Below, piece after piece: positions 56,417 through 64,000 of a stretch of 64,000 nt of DNA. The notes beneath the pieces were generated by a model. The model was not told the DNA's origin, searched no databases, and saw only the letters and a list, made by a program, of their open reading frames with translations. Position 1 is the first letter of the stretch; each line of letters opens with the position of its first letter. Source of the DNA: Enteractinococcus coprophilus (GTDB taxonomy: Bacteria; Actinomycetota; Actinomycetes; Actinomycetales; Micrococcaceae); contig NZ_VFOU01000003.1 in assembly GCF_006716305.1 (NCBI RefSeq), positions 310,001 through 374,000 of the forward strand, read 5' to 3'. A program made the translations under genes and the position numbers.

Positions 56417-56561
56417 GTATTTCCTTTCACTAGGATCCCCTACGCTTCATTATCGCCAATCATCGGGTGCTTAGGAGTTACGAGACGAGACCGACAGCGA
56501 AATCGTTCGCTCATCTGGGAATTTTTTATAACGACGAACCCTCAAGAACCCTGCTGATGAC

Positions 56562-56604
56562 GAAAGCCGTTGGCAGCCACACGAGTGGCCGCCAACGGCT
56601 TTCA
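56562..56604 (-). terminator. Terminator after the second binding-protein gene
   Basis: AAAGCCGTTGGC...GCCAACGGCTTT with an inner GCCAC/GTGGC; only a weak U-run follows on the minus strand. Confidence 0.6.
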
Positions 56605-56625
56605 TCGAGCCAGGTTGTTATGCGC

Positions 56626-57535
56626 CTAGTTTGTTAGACCATCAACATATTCTTGGTTCTCGCCGACCCATTCTTCAACGATTGGTTGGTAATCGTCAGT
56701 ATCGGCGTTTTCGTTGAACATGAGGTTTTCTAGCGAGTAGAGGGTCTCGCCGTCCATTTCGAAGTTGCGCAACCAGTCGGCGACCTCCGGGTTGTCTTCT
56801 ACGAAGGTTGGATTCGCAAACGTGTGAATGCTTTCAGCTTCACCCAGGCTGCCCTTTGGATCTTCAAGGTCGCGGATGGGGAATTCGTCGTAGGCCCAGT
56901 GTGGTCGCCATAGGGTTACGACCACGTTATCGCCATTATCAATAGCAGTCCGAAGCTCTTGCAACATAGCTGGCGTCGACGAGGTGGTGTATTCCATGTC
57001 TTCCAGTCCGTAATCTGGGATCACTTGATCGGTGGTGATCCGGGTCAGACCTGCACCGGGTTCGATGCCAATCAACTGATTATTGAACTCATCGGCGTGA
57101 TCAGCAAGTTCATCCAGTGAGGTGATCGGTGCATCTTCGTTGACTGCAATCGTCAAAGCGGCTTCATCATTCCAAGCACCAAGGTCTTCCATCTGCTCGC
57201 CGTATTCATCTACATAGTCTTCGTGGGTAGCAGGGAGCCAGGCGTCCATGATGACGTCGTAGTCTCCTGATGCTACACCGGAGAAGGCTGGCGCTGGATC
57301 CGCATATTCAAGGCTCACGTCGTAGCCTTTTTGATCCAGCACGTATTTCCATAATTCAGAAACGGCGATGCCTTCATCCCAACCGTTAAAAAACGCCGAT
57401 CGTGATGGGGCCGCCTTGTGCTTCACCGTTACCTTCTTGAGCGGTCTCTCCGCCGTCGTCGCCACAGGCGACCAAGGCTAGGCCTGCAATGGAGAGCATC
57501 ACGGTTGTCTTATAAAAACGAGCTGAGATTTTCAT
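56626..57535 (-). pseudogene. Glycine-betaine binding protein OpuAC, second copy, frameshifted
   Basis: A lipoprotein-type substrate-binding protein of the OpuAC/ProX family, nearly the same as the copy upstream. The true start is the ATG at 57535: it opens MKISARFYKTTVMLSIAGLA with a LVAC lipobox. The frame then breaks at a run of six A (57388-57393, T on the coding strand): GPITIGVF then stop, while the other frame carries on with NGWDEGIAVSELW to the end. Five T would restore the full frame. So it is a pseudogene, a phase-variable switch or a sequencing error. The remaining frame has the betaine-box residues GWDEGIAVSELW, PATHEDYVDEY and WRPHWAYDEFPI. Confidence 0.85.
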
Positions 57536-57573
57536 GGTGTGTCCTAGGTGTCGAGAGGAGTGGATGCGCTGGT

Positions 57574-57607
57574 GCCGCTAGCTTCCATACGGGTGGGAGC
57601 CAGCGGC
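57574..57607 (-). repeat. Stem-loop between the two opuAC copies
   Basis: GCCGCT(A)GCTTCC pairs with GGGAGC(C)AGCGGC across an eight-base loop. There is no U-run, so it may stabilise the upstream mRNA end rather than terminate. Confidence 0.5.
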
Positions 57608-57629
57608 TGTCAGCAAGCTGAAGGACTGA

Positions 57630-58547
57630 CTACTGGGTCAGACCGTCAACGTATTCTTGGTTCTCTGCTGCCCATTCTTCGATGATTGGACGGTAATCAT
57701 CGACGTCTTGGTTCTCGTTAAACATTTCGTTTTCTAACGAGTACAGCAGTTCGGAGTCCATTTTGAAGTTTTCCAACCAGCCGACTACTTCGGCGTTGGC
57801 CTCATCAGTGGCCCATTCAGCATTCGCGTAGGAGTGCAGATATTCTACATCGCCTAGCGCGCCTTCAGGGTCTTCCAGGTCGCGGATTGGGAAAGCATCG
57901 TATGCCCAGTGTGGGCGCCAGAGGGTGACGACGATATTCTCGCCAGCTTCAGTAGCGCTTTTCAATTCCTGCAACATTGCTGGAGTACCTGAGGTGGTGT
58001 ACTCCATGTCTTCAAGACCGTATGTTGGAATGACCTCATTTTCGGTGATCTGAGTCAAGCCTGCACCCGGATCAATACCGATGATCTGGTTGTTGAATGC
58101 ATCAGCATTTTCGGCCAGTTCATCAAGTGACTCGATTGGGGCATCTTCGTTGACTGCAAAATGCAAGGACGATTCTTCGTTCCAGGCACCCAGGTCAGCA
58201 ATGTCATCGGCGTATTCTTCAACATAGTCAGCGTGCGTGACCGGCAGCCATGCATCCAACGTGACGTTGTAGTCGTTGGTGGCTAGGCCTGAGTAGACAG
58301 GTGCAGGGTCAGCGTACTGAAGATCTACCGTATAACCTTCTTCTTCTAGCACGTAGGCCCACAGTTCAGATACTGCGATGCCTTCTTCCCAACCGTTGAA
58401 GACGCCGATAGTAACCTCGCCGTTGCCCCCTGCAGCAGCGTCGTCGCCACCATTTGAGTCCTCGGAGTCACCACAGGCGGTGAGTGCGAGGGCGGCTACC
58501 GATAAAGCGGCTGCAGATTTGAACAAACGTGACATCAAAGTCAACAT
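57630..58547 (-). CDS. Glycine-betaine/proline-betaine binding protein OpuAC
   Basis: A 305-residue lipoprotein: the N-terminal signal ends in LTAC (lipobox), followed by an Asp/Gly-rich linker. OpuAC domain: FNGWEEGIAVSELWAYVLEEEG (ligand-binding Trp/Glu region), DAWLPVTHADYVEEY, IGIDPGAGLTQITENEVI, and WRPHWAYDAFPIRDLEDP. It delivers betaines to the permease encoded upstream. Start at 58547 (MLTLMSRLF...) is directly after AAAGGA; an ATG four codons on is also possible. Co-transcribed with proV and proW genes. Confidence 0.92.
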   Translation of the reverse strand: MLTLMSRLFKSAAALSVAALALTACGDSEDSNGGDDAAAGGNGEVTIGVFNGWEEGIAVSELWAYVLEEEGYTVDLQYADPAPVYSGLATNDYNVTLDAWLPVTHADYVEEYADDIADLGAWNEESSLHFAVNEDAPIESLDELAENADAFNNQIIGIDPGAGLTQITENEVIPTYGLEDMEYTTSGTPAMLQELKSATEAGENIVVTLWRPHWAYDAFPIRDLEDPEGALGDVEYLHSYANAEWATDEANAEVVGWLENFKMDSELLYSLENEMFNENQDVDDYRPIIEEWAAENQEYVDGLTQ

Positions 58548-58597
58548 CTTCCTTTCGTTTTACTTATGAGTTACAAGTGGTGCATTGCACCACCGAT

Positions 58598-59437
58598 TTA
58601 TCGCTCGTTGGCCTTTGACTGCATCGAGGTCAACCGGTCGAGGTACATCGCCAGAATGACGACTGCCAGACCGGATTCAAACCCAAGACCGGCGTTAATG
58701 CGGTTCAACGAGGCAACGACTTCGCCACCAAGACCACCGGCGCCGACCATACCGGCGATAACGACCATGGACAGGGACAACATAATGACCTGGTTGACAC
58801 CGGCCATGATGGTAGGCATCGCGAGTGGTAATTGGATCTGACGCAAGATCTTGCCGGGAGGGGAACCGAACGCCTTACCTGCTTCGACTACCTCACGGTC
58901 TACGCTGCGGATCCCCAGTTCGGTAAAGCGCACGCCTGGAGCCATCGCAAAAATGACCGTCGCAACCATGCCCGGGACAACTCCGACACGGAAGATTACC
59001 AGCGCTGGAATGAGATAGACCATGGGCGGCATCGTCTGGATGAAGTCCATGAGAGGGCGCAACACTTTTGAAGCTGTTTGCGATTTGGCGGCCAGGATAC
59101 CAAGTGGAATCGCAAAAATGACGGCGATCAGGGTGGCAATGGTAACCAGCGCGAGGGTGGACATGGCGTTGGCCCACTGGTTCACGCCCACGATAATGAC
59201 GAAACCAATGACCGTTCCCACAGCAAGTTGCCAGTTGCGCAACCACCACCCCAGCGCCGCTAAGACCAGGGTGACGATCCACCATTCGGGAGTGGTCAGT
59301 AGCCAGAGGAGAAGGTCGTAGGCTCCGACCAGAATGGTCCGAATAAAAGTAAAGAAACCACCAAGGACCGTCAGGATCCAATCAAGGGCAACTTCTACCC
59401 AGTCCCCTAAGGGAATACGTGGCACTGGAATTTCCAT
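58598..59437 (-). CDS. Glycine-betaine ABC transporter permease
   Basis: A 279-residue permease of the ProW/OpuAB family with about six or seven membrane helices. The cytoplasmic EAA-type loop is EVVEAGKAFGSPPGKILRQIQLPLAMPTIMAGVNQ. Its ATG directly follows the TAA of the ATPase gene with GGAGG before it, so coupling is tight. It forms the channel of the betaine uptake system with the ATPase and OpuAC. Confidence 0.92.
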   Translation of the reverse strand: MEIPVPRIPLGDWVEVALDWILTVLGGFFTFIRTILVGAYDLLLWLLTTPEWWIVTLVLAALGWWLRNWQLAVGTVIGFVIIVGVNQWANAMSTLALVTIATLIAVIFAIPLGILAAKSQTASKVLRPLMDFIQTMPPMVYLIPALVIFRVGVVPGMVATVIFAMAPGVRFTELGIRSVDREVVEAGKAFGSPPGKILRQIQLPLAMPTIMAGVNQVIMLSLSMVVIAGMVGAGGLGGEVVASLNRINAGLGFESGLAVVILAMYLDRLTSMQSKANER

Positions 59438-60529
59438 TTAATTTGCCTCCTCTGGATCTGGGACAACCTCGGATCGCTGTGGAGTGAGTGATTCAAGCAA
59501 TACACCGAGCGGGATGTAGCCAATGCGTTGGCCAGATTCTGCACTTTCGACTGCAATTGGCCCATTGGCTTCAATGACTACGGGCACGATATCTTGCAGT
59601 GTGGCATTTGACGTCACCGCCATCTGGTGACGTTCGAATGCGGCGCGATCACTTTCGGTTAGGCGTTCTTCGCCCACCATGATGGCTTCTGCCGTTAGCA
59701 CTCGTGCACGGTCAACGTCAGCGGTGAAGGATGCTACATATTCATCGGCTGGTTCAGACAGGATTTGTTCTGGTGTACCGACTTGGACAATACGGCCATC
59801 TTTCATAACGGCAATGCGATCTCCAAGGAACATCGCTTCATTGAGGTCGTGAGTGATGAAGACAATGGTTCGACCAAGTTGGCCTTGAATTTCCTTGAGT
59901 TCGTCCTGCATCTCGCGCCGAATCAACGGGTCGAGCGCAGAGAATGCCTCGTCCATCAGCAAGATGTCGGTGTCAGCAGCAAGTGCACGGGCTAACCCAA
60001 CGCGCTGCTGCATCCCGCCGGAGAGCTCTGAAGGATAAGAGTCTTCCCAACCTTTGAGACCAACGGCAGCTAGGACTTCACGCGCTCGATCGTAACGTTC
60101 TGTTTTTTCCACACCCTGAGTCTCGAGACTGTAAGCAGCGTTTTCGATAACGGTCCAGTGCGGGAATAAGGCGAAATGCTGGAAGACCATCGAAATGTGT
60201 TTCGAGCGCAGATCGCGAAGCTCTCTTGGCGATAGGGCCGAAAGATCTTGGCCCAGCACTTCTACTGTCCCTGCAGTGGCGGGGTGTAGAGCATTGAGTG
60301 TACGAATGACGGTAGATTTTCCGGAGCCTGAGAGTCCCATAACAACGAAAATTTCGCCGGGGTAGACATTGAAGGTCGCATCGATCACCGCTGCGGTGCC
60401 TTCTTTCTCAACGTCCTGACGCGTTTCGCCGGCCTTGATTCTTTCGACGACGGCTTCAGGACGTCGCCCAAAAACCTTGTAGACATTTTCCGCCCGTATC
60501 ACGGGCTGGGCTGTGTTTGGCTCGCTCAT
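59438..60529 (-). CDS. Glycine-betaine ABC transporter ATPase (ProV/OpuAA type)
   Basis: A 363-residue ATPase with Walker A GLSGSGKST, signature LSGGMQQRVGLARALAADTDILLMDEAFSALDPL (Walker B) and H-loop FITHDLNEAMFLGDRIAVMKDGRIVQVGTPEQIL. The N terminus VIRAENVYKVFGRRPEAVV and C-terminal extension are ProV-like, where the extension often holds CBS-like osmosensing parts. First gene of the operon. A hairpin in its leader (60538-60562) overlaps the GGCGGTGGG-like ribosome site. Confidence 0.94.
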   Translation of the reverse strand: MSEPNTAQPVIRAENVYKVFGRRPEAVVERIKAGETRQDVEKEGTAAVIDATFNVYPGEIFVVMGLSGSGKSTVIRTLNALHPATAGTVEVLGQDLSALSPRELRDLRSKHISMVFQHFALFPHWTVIENAAYSLETQGVEKTERYDRAREVLAAVGLKGWEDSYPSELSGGMQQRVGLARALAADTDILLMDEAFSALDPLIRREMQDELKEIQGQLGRTIVFITHDLNEAMFLGDRIAVMKDGRIVQVGTPEQILSEPADEYVASFTADVDRARVLTAEAIMVGEERLTESDRAAFERHQMAVTSNATLQDIVPVVIEANGPIAVESAESGQRIGYIPLGVLLESLTPQRSEVVPDPEEAN

Positions 60530-60605
60530 GGTACTTGACCCACCGCCAGACTTCAGGCGGGTGAGCTCCTCCTCACGTCCTTGTACAACTTGCTAACAAA
60601 ATAAA

Positions 60606-60622
60606 ATTAGGTCGAGCCTAAT
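60606..60622. promoter_or_regulatory. ATTAGG-N5-CCTAAT palindrome
   Basis: A 6-5-6 palindrome about 80 bases upstream of proV. It shares the TTAGG half-site with DtxR/IdeR boxes and with the repeat on recQ, but the whole is not a good match to the 19-base consensus. Confidence 0.4.
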
Positions 60623-60795
60623 CGCCTGCGTTGGATCGCAAGTCAGGTTCGAGTAGACACAACCTCTCGAATTTCCACGGTAACAAGATTGTTCAGACAA
60701 TTACAGGTTTCACTCAGACCGTTATCAGGAAGTGACCCTTGAAGTTGACAAGACGCAAAACTGCGCAAATGGTCCCTTGTCAGCGCCCGGACATT

Positions 60796-60811
60796 CGTGA
60801 TATAGATCACA
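60796..60811. promoter_or_regulatory. GlxR/CRP-like binding site
   Basis: CGTGATATAGATCACA matches the actinobacterial GlxR consensus TGTGA-NNTANN-TCACA at all but the first base. It lies between proV and the P-type ATPase, about 270 bases from proV. Confidence 0.5.
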
Positions 60812-61096
60812 GGAATCCCTCAAGGATTCGACACACTTCCAAGGGAGTGGCGCCACGCCTCCCGCTATGCCCGACGCCTCCAGTGCACGCCCATCATCGG
60901 ACTATTCACCCCTATCGGAGCAACTTGAGGCCGACCCGAAGCCCCTGAGGCTCGCTTGGACGTCTGCTTGCGGCGAACAACTTCAGGGCGTTTTTCGCTC
61001 ACTAAATCCATTGACTACGAAGCTCCCGGCTCGATACGTCTCGTTGTGCCCTTGACATATACGACGCTTTAGCATTCAAGGATTTTACTCTGGAGA

Positions 61097-61115
61097 TTAG
61101 GTTCGGCTCACCTTG
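61097..61115. promoter_or_regulatory. DtxR/IdeR-like metal box
   Basis: TTAGGTTCGGCTCACCTTG matches the DtxR/IdeR consensus TTAGGTTAGCCTAACCTAA at 14 of 19 positions. It ends 36 bases before the P-type ATPase ATG at 61152 and overlaps the upstream TTG at 61113. Confidence 0.5.
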
Positions 61116-61151
61116 CTAGATATTCCTCGGGTTTATCGACATCATGAGGGT

Positions 61152-63068
61152 ATGGAAGCTCAGCCTCGTGTTAGCCGTCATCCCCTCTTGCACCCTCTCG
61201 TGCTATTCGTTGCAGTCGGTCTGGGCTTGGGTGTCGTATTCTTTTTCACCGGCTTGGATCTTCAGTTGGCGATCACCGCCTACCTCGTGGTGGGCGTGAC
61301 CCTCCTGGTGACCATGGTTGATATGTTCCAGGCCCTCAGGGCTGGTCATTGGGGCCTGGATATCCTGGCGGTCGTGGCCATGATTGCCACCCTTGTGGTG
61401 GAAGAATACTTAGCCGGCATGATTATCGCGTTAATGCTCACTGGGGGTGAAGCACTCGAGGCGATGGCAGCCGGTCGGGCGTCACGCGAACTGGACTCGC
61501 TGATCAATAGACGACCAACCTTCGCTTATCTCCTTGAAGCCGATGGGGTAACGGTCACGAGAGTCGCACTCGACGAGGTTCAGGTAGGCGATCTCCTTGT
61601 CGTTCGCGGTTCTGAGGTGGTGCCCGTTGATGGCCACTTAATCTCAGATCGAGCATCTCTCGATGAATCATCGGTAACCGGTGAAGCTCTCCCGGTAACA
61701 AAGCACCCGGGCGATGAAATCATTTCCGGTACTGTCAATGGCTCCGAGACATTCCAAATGCGTGCAACGACAACGGCCGCAGATTCGCAATATGCCAAGA
61801 TTGTGCAACTGGTCGAAGAAGCAGTGCAATCCCGGGCACCTATGGTGCGGCTAGCGGATCGCTATGCTGTGCCGTTTACCGTCATCGCCCTGCTTGTAGC
61901 CGCCGTAGCCTGGTGGTATTCGGGAGATCCGGTTCGGTTTGCCGAAGTCTTGGTCGTGGCCACCCCGTGCCCGCTGCTCATTGGCGCACCCGTTGCATTT
62001 ATGGGAGGCATGTCGTCTGCAGCCCAGGCCAATGTGATTGTCAAAGACGGCGGCACCCTGGAACGACTCGCTCGCATTGAATCTGCTGCGTTCGATAAAA
62101 CCGGTACGCTCACTCAGGGACGTCCCACCGTTGGACGCATTACCCCGGTACATGGCACTGTTAGGAAAACTCTGCAGCTGGCAGCTTCAGCTGAGCAATA
62201 TTCTGTGCATGTTTTCGCTGGACCGATCATCGAACATGCCCACCAACACGGCGTTGAGCTCATCTCCATAGATCAGGCTCAGGAAGTGGCGACCAACGGT
62301 GTCGAGGCAACGACCCATAGTGGAGAGCGCTTACGAGTCGGGAAATCAGCTTTCATCGCTGAAGTGGTGAAGCCATTTGAAGACTTAGAACTGACCGCGG
62401 GCGAGACCGCGGTCTATGTCTCCTGCAATGATCAACTGGTCGGGATTATTGTGCTGACCGATCCGCTGCGAGCAACGACCACTGCCACTATTGAATGGTT
62501 GGCTGATCAAGGTGTCGACCAGATGGTCATGGTCACCGGCGACATGGACAGTACAGCCCAAGCAATCGCCAAGGAAATTGGCTTTGCCCCAGATCAAGTC
62601 CACTCTTCAATGACGCCCACCGACAAGGTCCAGGTTGTTCAGGCGATGCCGTCGCCAACGCTGATGGTCGGCGACGGCATCAATGACGCCCCGATCCTGG
62701 CAGCCGCAGACATCGGCATCGCCATGGGGGCTCGAGGCTCGACAGCGGCTTCAGAATCAGCTGATGCTGTGATCACGTCGGAACGTTTTGCTCGGCTTGC
62801 CGACGTCACGCATATTGCAAAACGTACGGTCTCCATTGCGTTGCAGTCCATCTGGTTTGGCATGGCTGTTTCTATCGGGCTGATGGCCATCGCAGCATTC
62901 GGATACTTGCCGGCGACTTTCGGAGCTCTGATGCAAGAGGTTGTGGATATTGTCGCGATTGTGATCGCTTTGCGGGCGTTGAGACTCCACCGTCACCTGC
63001 CATCCGACCGACTTGGGAAATCATCTCGACGCCCAAGTCCAACACACGCGCCCAGTTCATCCCGATGA
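61152..63068 (+). CDS. Heavy-metal P-type ATPase (P1B) without N-terminal metal-binding domain
   Basis: A 638-residue metal-transporting P1B ATPase. Phosphorylation site DKTGTLTQGRPT, actuator SVTGEALPV, the membrane metal-site motif TPCPLLIGAP (TPC class), and the hinge GDGINDAPIL. There is no N-terminal HMA/CxxC domain. TPC-type transporters with few N-terminal domains include Fe, Mn, Co and Cu exporters; the metal cannot be told here. The ATG at 61152 has GAGGG before it; a TTG at 61113 would add 13 residues. The stop overlaps the convergent CHY zinc-finger gene by 12 bases. The DtxR-like box suggests iron or manganese control. Confidence 0.9.
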   Translation: MEAQPRVSRHPLLHPLVLFVAVGLGLGVVFFFTGLDLQLAITAYLVVGVTLLVTMVDMFQALRAGHWGLDILAVVAMIATLVVEEYLAGMIIALMLTGGEALEAMAAGRASRELDSLINRRPTFAYLLEADGVTVTRVALDEVQVGDLLVVRGSEVVPVDGHLISDRASLDESSVTGEALPVTKHPGDEIISGTVNGSETFQMRATTTAADSQYAKIVQLVEEAVQSRAPMVRLADRYAVPFTVIALLVAAVAWWYSGDPVRFAEVLVVATPCPLLIGAPVAFMGGMSSAAQANVIVKDGGTLERLARIESAAFDKTGTLTQGRPTVGRITPVHGTVRKTLQLAASAEQYSVHVFAGPIIEHAHQHGVELISIDQAQEVATNGVEATTHSGERLRVGKSAFIAEVVKPFEDLELTAGETAVYVSCNDQLVGIIVLTDPLRATTTATIEWLADQGVDQMVMVTGDMDSTAQAIAKEIGFAPDQVHSSMTPTDKVQVVQAMPSPTLMVGDGINDAPILAAADIGIAMGARGSTAASESADAVITSERFARLADVTHIAKRTVSIALQSIWFGMAVSIGLMAIAAFGYLPATFGALMQEVVDIVAIVIALRALRLHRHLPSDRLGKSSRRPSPTHAPSSSR

Positions 63069-63392
63069 ATCCGGCTGTTCGAAATATAGGTCGTAGTGCG
63101 CACTACATCCTGGGTTAAAGGATGAACGACAAAATGGGCAGTGGTCTTGGTAAATATATTGAGCGATCAATAACTCGCGCTTGCAGACACCACACAGCAC
63201 AGCAGGTTCCCCAGCCCGGTCGTTCGGCCAGGGCTGCCGTCGGTGGTCGGCAGTTTCGTCGTGGCATTTATAACACGGATAGTAGCGTTCACAACACCCA
63301 AAACGAAGCGCCACAATATCGAGCACGGTGGCATAATGTTTGCAACGCGTCTGATCGTCCACCAGTGGCCCGTAAACTTTCGGCTCAGTCAT
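63057..63392 (-). CDS. CHY-type zinc-finger protein
   Basis: A 111-residue zinc protein of the CHY family. Eleven Cys/His residues follow the pattern CKHYATVLDIVALRFGCCERYYPCYKCHDE then CGVCKREL and CPFCRSSFNPGCSAHYDLYF. Members bind zinc and may act in metal handling or as redox proteins. Its gene is convergent with the P-type ATPase and overlaps it, which is at least compatible with metal homeostasis. Confidence 0.88.
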   Translation of the reverse strand: MTEPKVYGPLVDDQTRCKHYATVLDIVALRFGCCERYYPCYKCHDETADHRRQPWPNDRAGEPAVLCGVCKRELLIAQYIYQDHCPFCRSSFNPGCSAHYDLYFEQPDSSG

Positions 63393-63433
63393 GACTCAAA
63401 CCTAGCAGTCGGGCGTAGAGATGGATGAAACGA

Positions 63434-63467
63434 AAAACCCCACCAAATCAACGATCTGGTGGGGTTT
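63434..63467. terminator. Terminator between the CHY gene and the IS element
   Basis: AAAACCCCACCA...TGGTGGGGTTT around a short loop; the stronger T-run is on the minus strand. Confidence 0.75.
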
Positions 63468-63492
63468 CATTCTGCGGAGGATGGGGTGTCTA

Positions 63493-63620
63493 GTGTCACG
63501 ACATCGTTGACAGGTTTTGACTGGACTGAACCCAAGAGACCGTTGACCGATGTGTCGGGACATCGTTGACATTTTGGGACAGTGATCGTTGACCGGTGAG
63601 TCGCGACATCGTTGACAGTG
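63493..63620. repeat. Iterated GACATCGTTGACA motif at the left end of the IS481-type element
   Basis: Three near-identical copies (about 63499-63512, 63559-63571, 63604-63617) with a weaker one at about 63580-63594 and a GACCGTTGACCG at 63537-63548. The outermost one (TGTCACGACATCGTTGACAGG) is the likely terminal inverted repeat. Confidence 0.6.
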
Positions 63621-63639
63621 CTGCCGGCAATGATGAGCT

Positions 63640-64000
63640 ATGTCTAGCTCACAAAAGAATCTGGTTATTGCTCGCTCGGTGGTAGATCAAGGCTTGAGTA
63701 TTGCTCAGGCTGCAGCGAAGTTTGGAGTGTCCCGGCAATGGGTCCATCAGCTCGTGCAACGGTATCGATCCGGTGGGGTTGCGGCGGTCTTGCCGCAATC
63801 TAAGGCACCCAAATCCCGGCCGCAAACGACGACCGAGACGGTGCGGGCCCGGGTTATTGGCTTGCGTCAAACCCTAGTGGCTAACGGGGCCGATGCTGGC
63901 CCAGAGACCATTGCCTGGCATCTGGCCCGAGAGGGCTTCCACGTGCCATCGACCTCCACCATCCAACGCATCCTGCGCGCCGCCGGACTGGTGGTGGCCC
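63640..64000 (+). mobile_element. IS481-family transposase, 5' part (cut by window end)
   Basis: The open frame starts at the ATG 63640 and is still open at the edge (about 120 residues). It opens with an HTH: VVDQGLSIAQAAAKFGVSRQWVHQLVQRYR, then SGGVAAVLPQSKAPKSRPQ and the second HTH AREGFHVPSTSTIQRILRAAGL, as in the IS481 family whose DDE domain would follow. The first part is intact, so the element may be functional; the rest and the right inverted repeat lie outside. Confidence 0.88.

Larger units (their letters stand above)
60530..61112. other. Large regulatory intergenic region
   Basis: About 580 bases between the betaine operon (-) and the P-type ATPase (+). No gene was recognised. 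From left to right it holds a leader hairpin of proV, an ATTAGG-N5-CCTAAT palindrome (60606-60622), a CRP/GlxR-like palindrome (60796-60811) and a DtxR-like box (61097-61115). AT-rich tracts suit promoters. Confidence 0.5.

Overview
The window is a contiguous piece of a mid-to-high G+C actinobacterial chromosome. The order Micrococcales, perhaps family Micrococcaceae, fits best. The basis is GTG/TTG starts, a CarD-type RNA polymerase partner, a full-length Lhr helicase, a RamB-like regulator beside isocitrate lyase, a DUF222/HNH protein, a GTP-dependent PEP carboxykinase, and many genes whose -10 box lies 6-8 bases before the start codon (leaderless mRNAs). The genus is inference. Most of the window is core chromosome. 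Accessory sequence is limited to an integrase relic beside tRNA-Ser(CGA) (about 14.55-15.8 kb), a DUF222/HNH gene (about 31-33 kb) and an IS481-type element cut by the right edge.

Layout. 0-9 kb: tRNA-Ser(GCT), a small HTH regulator, an anchored protein, an MFS exporter, phosphomannomutase, a RecQ helicase with a phosphoribosyltransferase-like tail, PEP carboxykinase and tRNA-Arg(ACG). 9-14.5 kb: a five-gene minus-strand operon with every junction overlapping (AhpD-like, pirin, two GNATs, SixA-like), an OmpR-type winged-helix regulator, upp, tadA and tRNA-Ser(CGA). 14.5-16.2 kb: integrase relic, phosphoesterase pair and a candidate orphan small RNA. 16.2-21.6 kb: the methylcitrate operon gntR-prpD-prpB-prpC facing a quinone oxidoreductase across a symmetrical operator region. 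21.6-30.7 kb: GltS-like carrier, rlmH, lhr, an RluA-type synthase and a coiled-coil membrane protein. 33-42 kb: NUDIX/DUF4916 gene, Rieske ferredoxin and reductase, tgt, a DszC-like flavoprotein, a queuosine-precursor transporter, MFS and pyridoxal kinase. 42-50 kb: VOC protein, CocE-type hydrolase with ATP-grasp ligase, a degenerate nuclease-fold protein, an asparaginase-like protein and BrkB. 50-56 kb: CarD, RamB, aceA, aceB, YoaK. 56.6-63.4 kb: a glycine-betaine ABC transporter with two tandem binding-protein genes (one frameshifted), a metal P-type ATPase and a CHY zinc-finger protein. 63.5 kb to the end: the IS481 element.

How the genes work together. Propionyl-CoA use (prpDBC), the glyoxylate shunt (aceA/aceB with RamB) and PEP carboxykinase together give a C2/C3 gluconeogenic capability. 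tgt and the YhhQ-type transporter point to queuosine salvage. The betaine transporter handles osmotic stress. No complete defence system, biosynthetic cluster, CRISPR array or prophage was found. The most informative oddities are regulatory (paired operators, overlapping leaderless promoters, a perfect inverted repeat on the recQ promoter, an orphan RNA) and single-residue changes in otherwise well-conserved enzymes (PEP carboxykinase, asparaginase).
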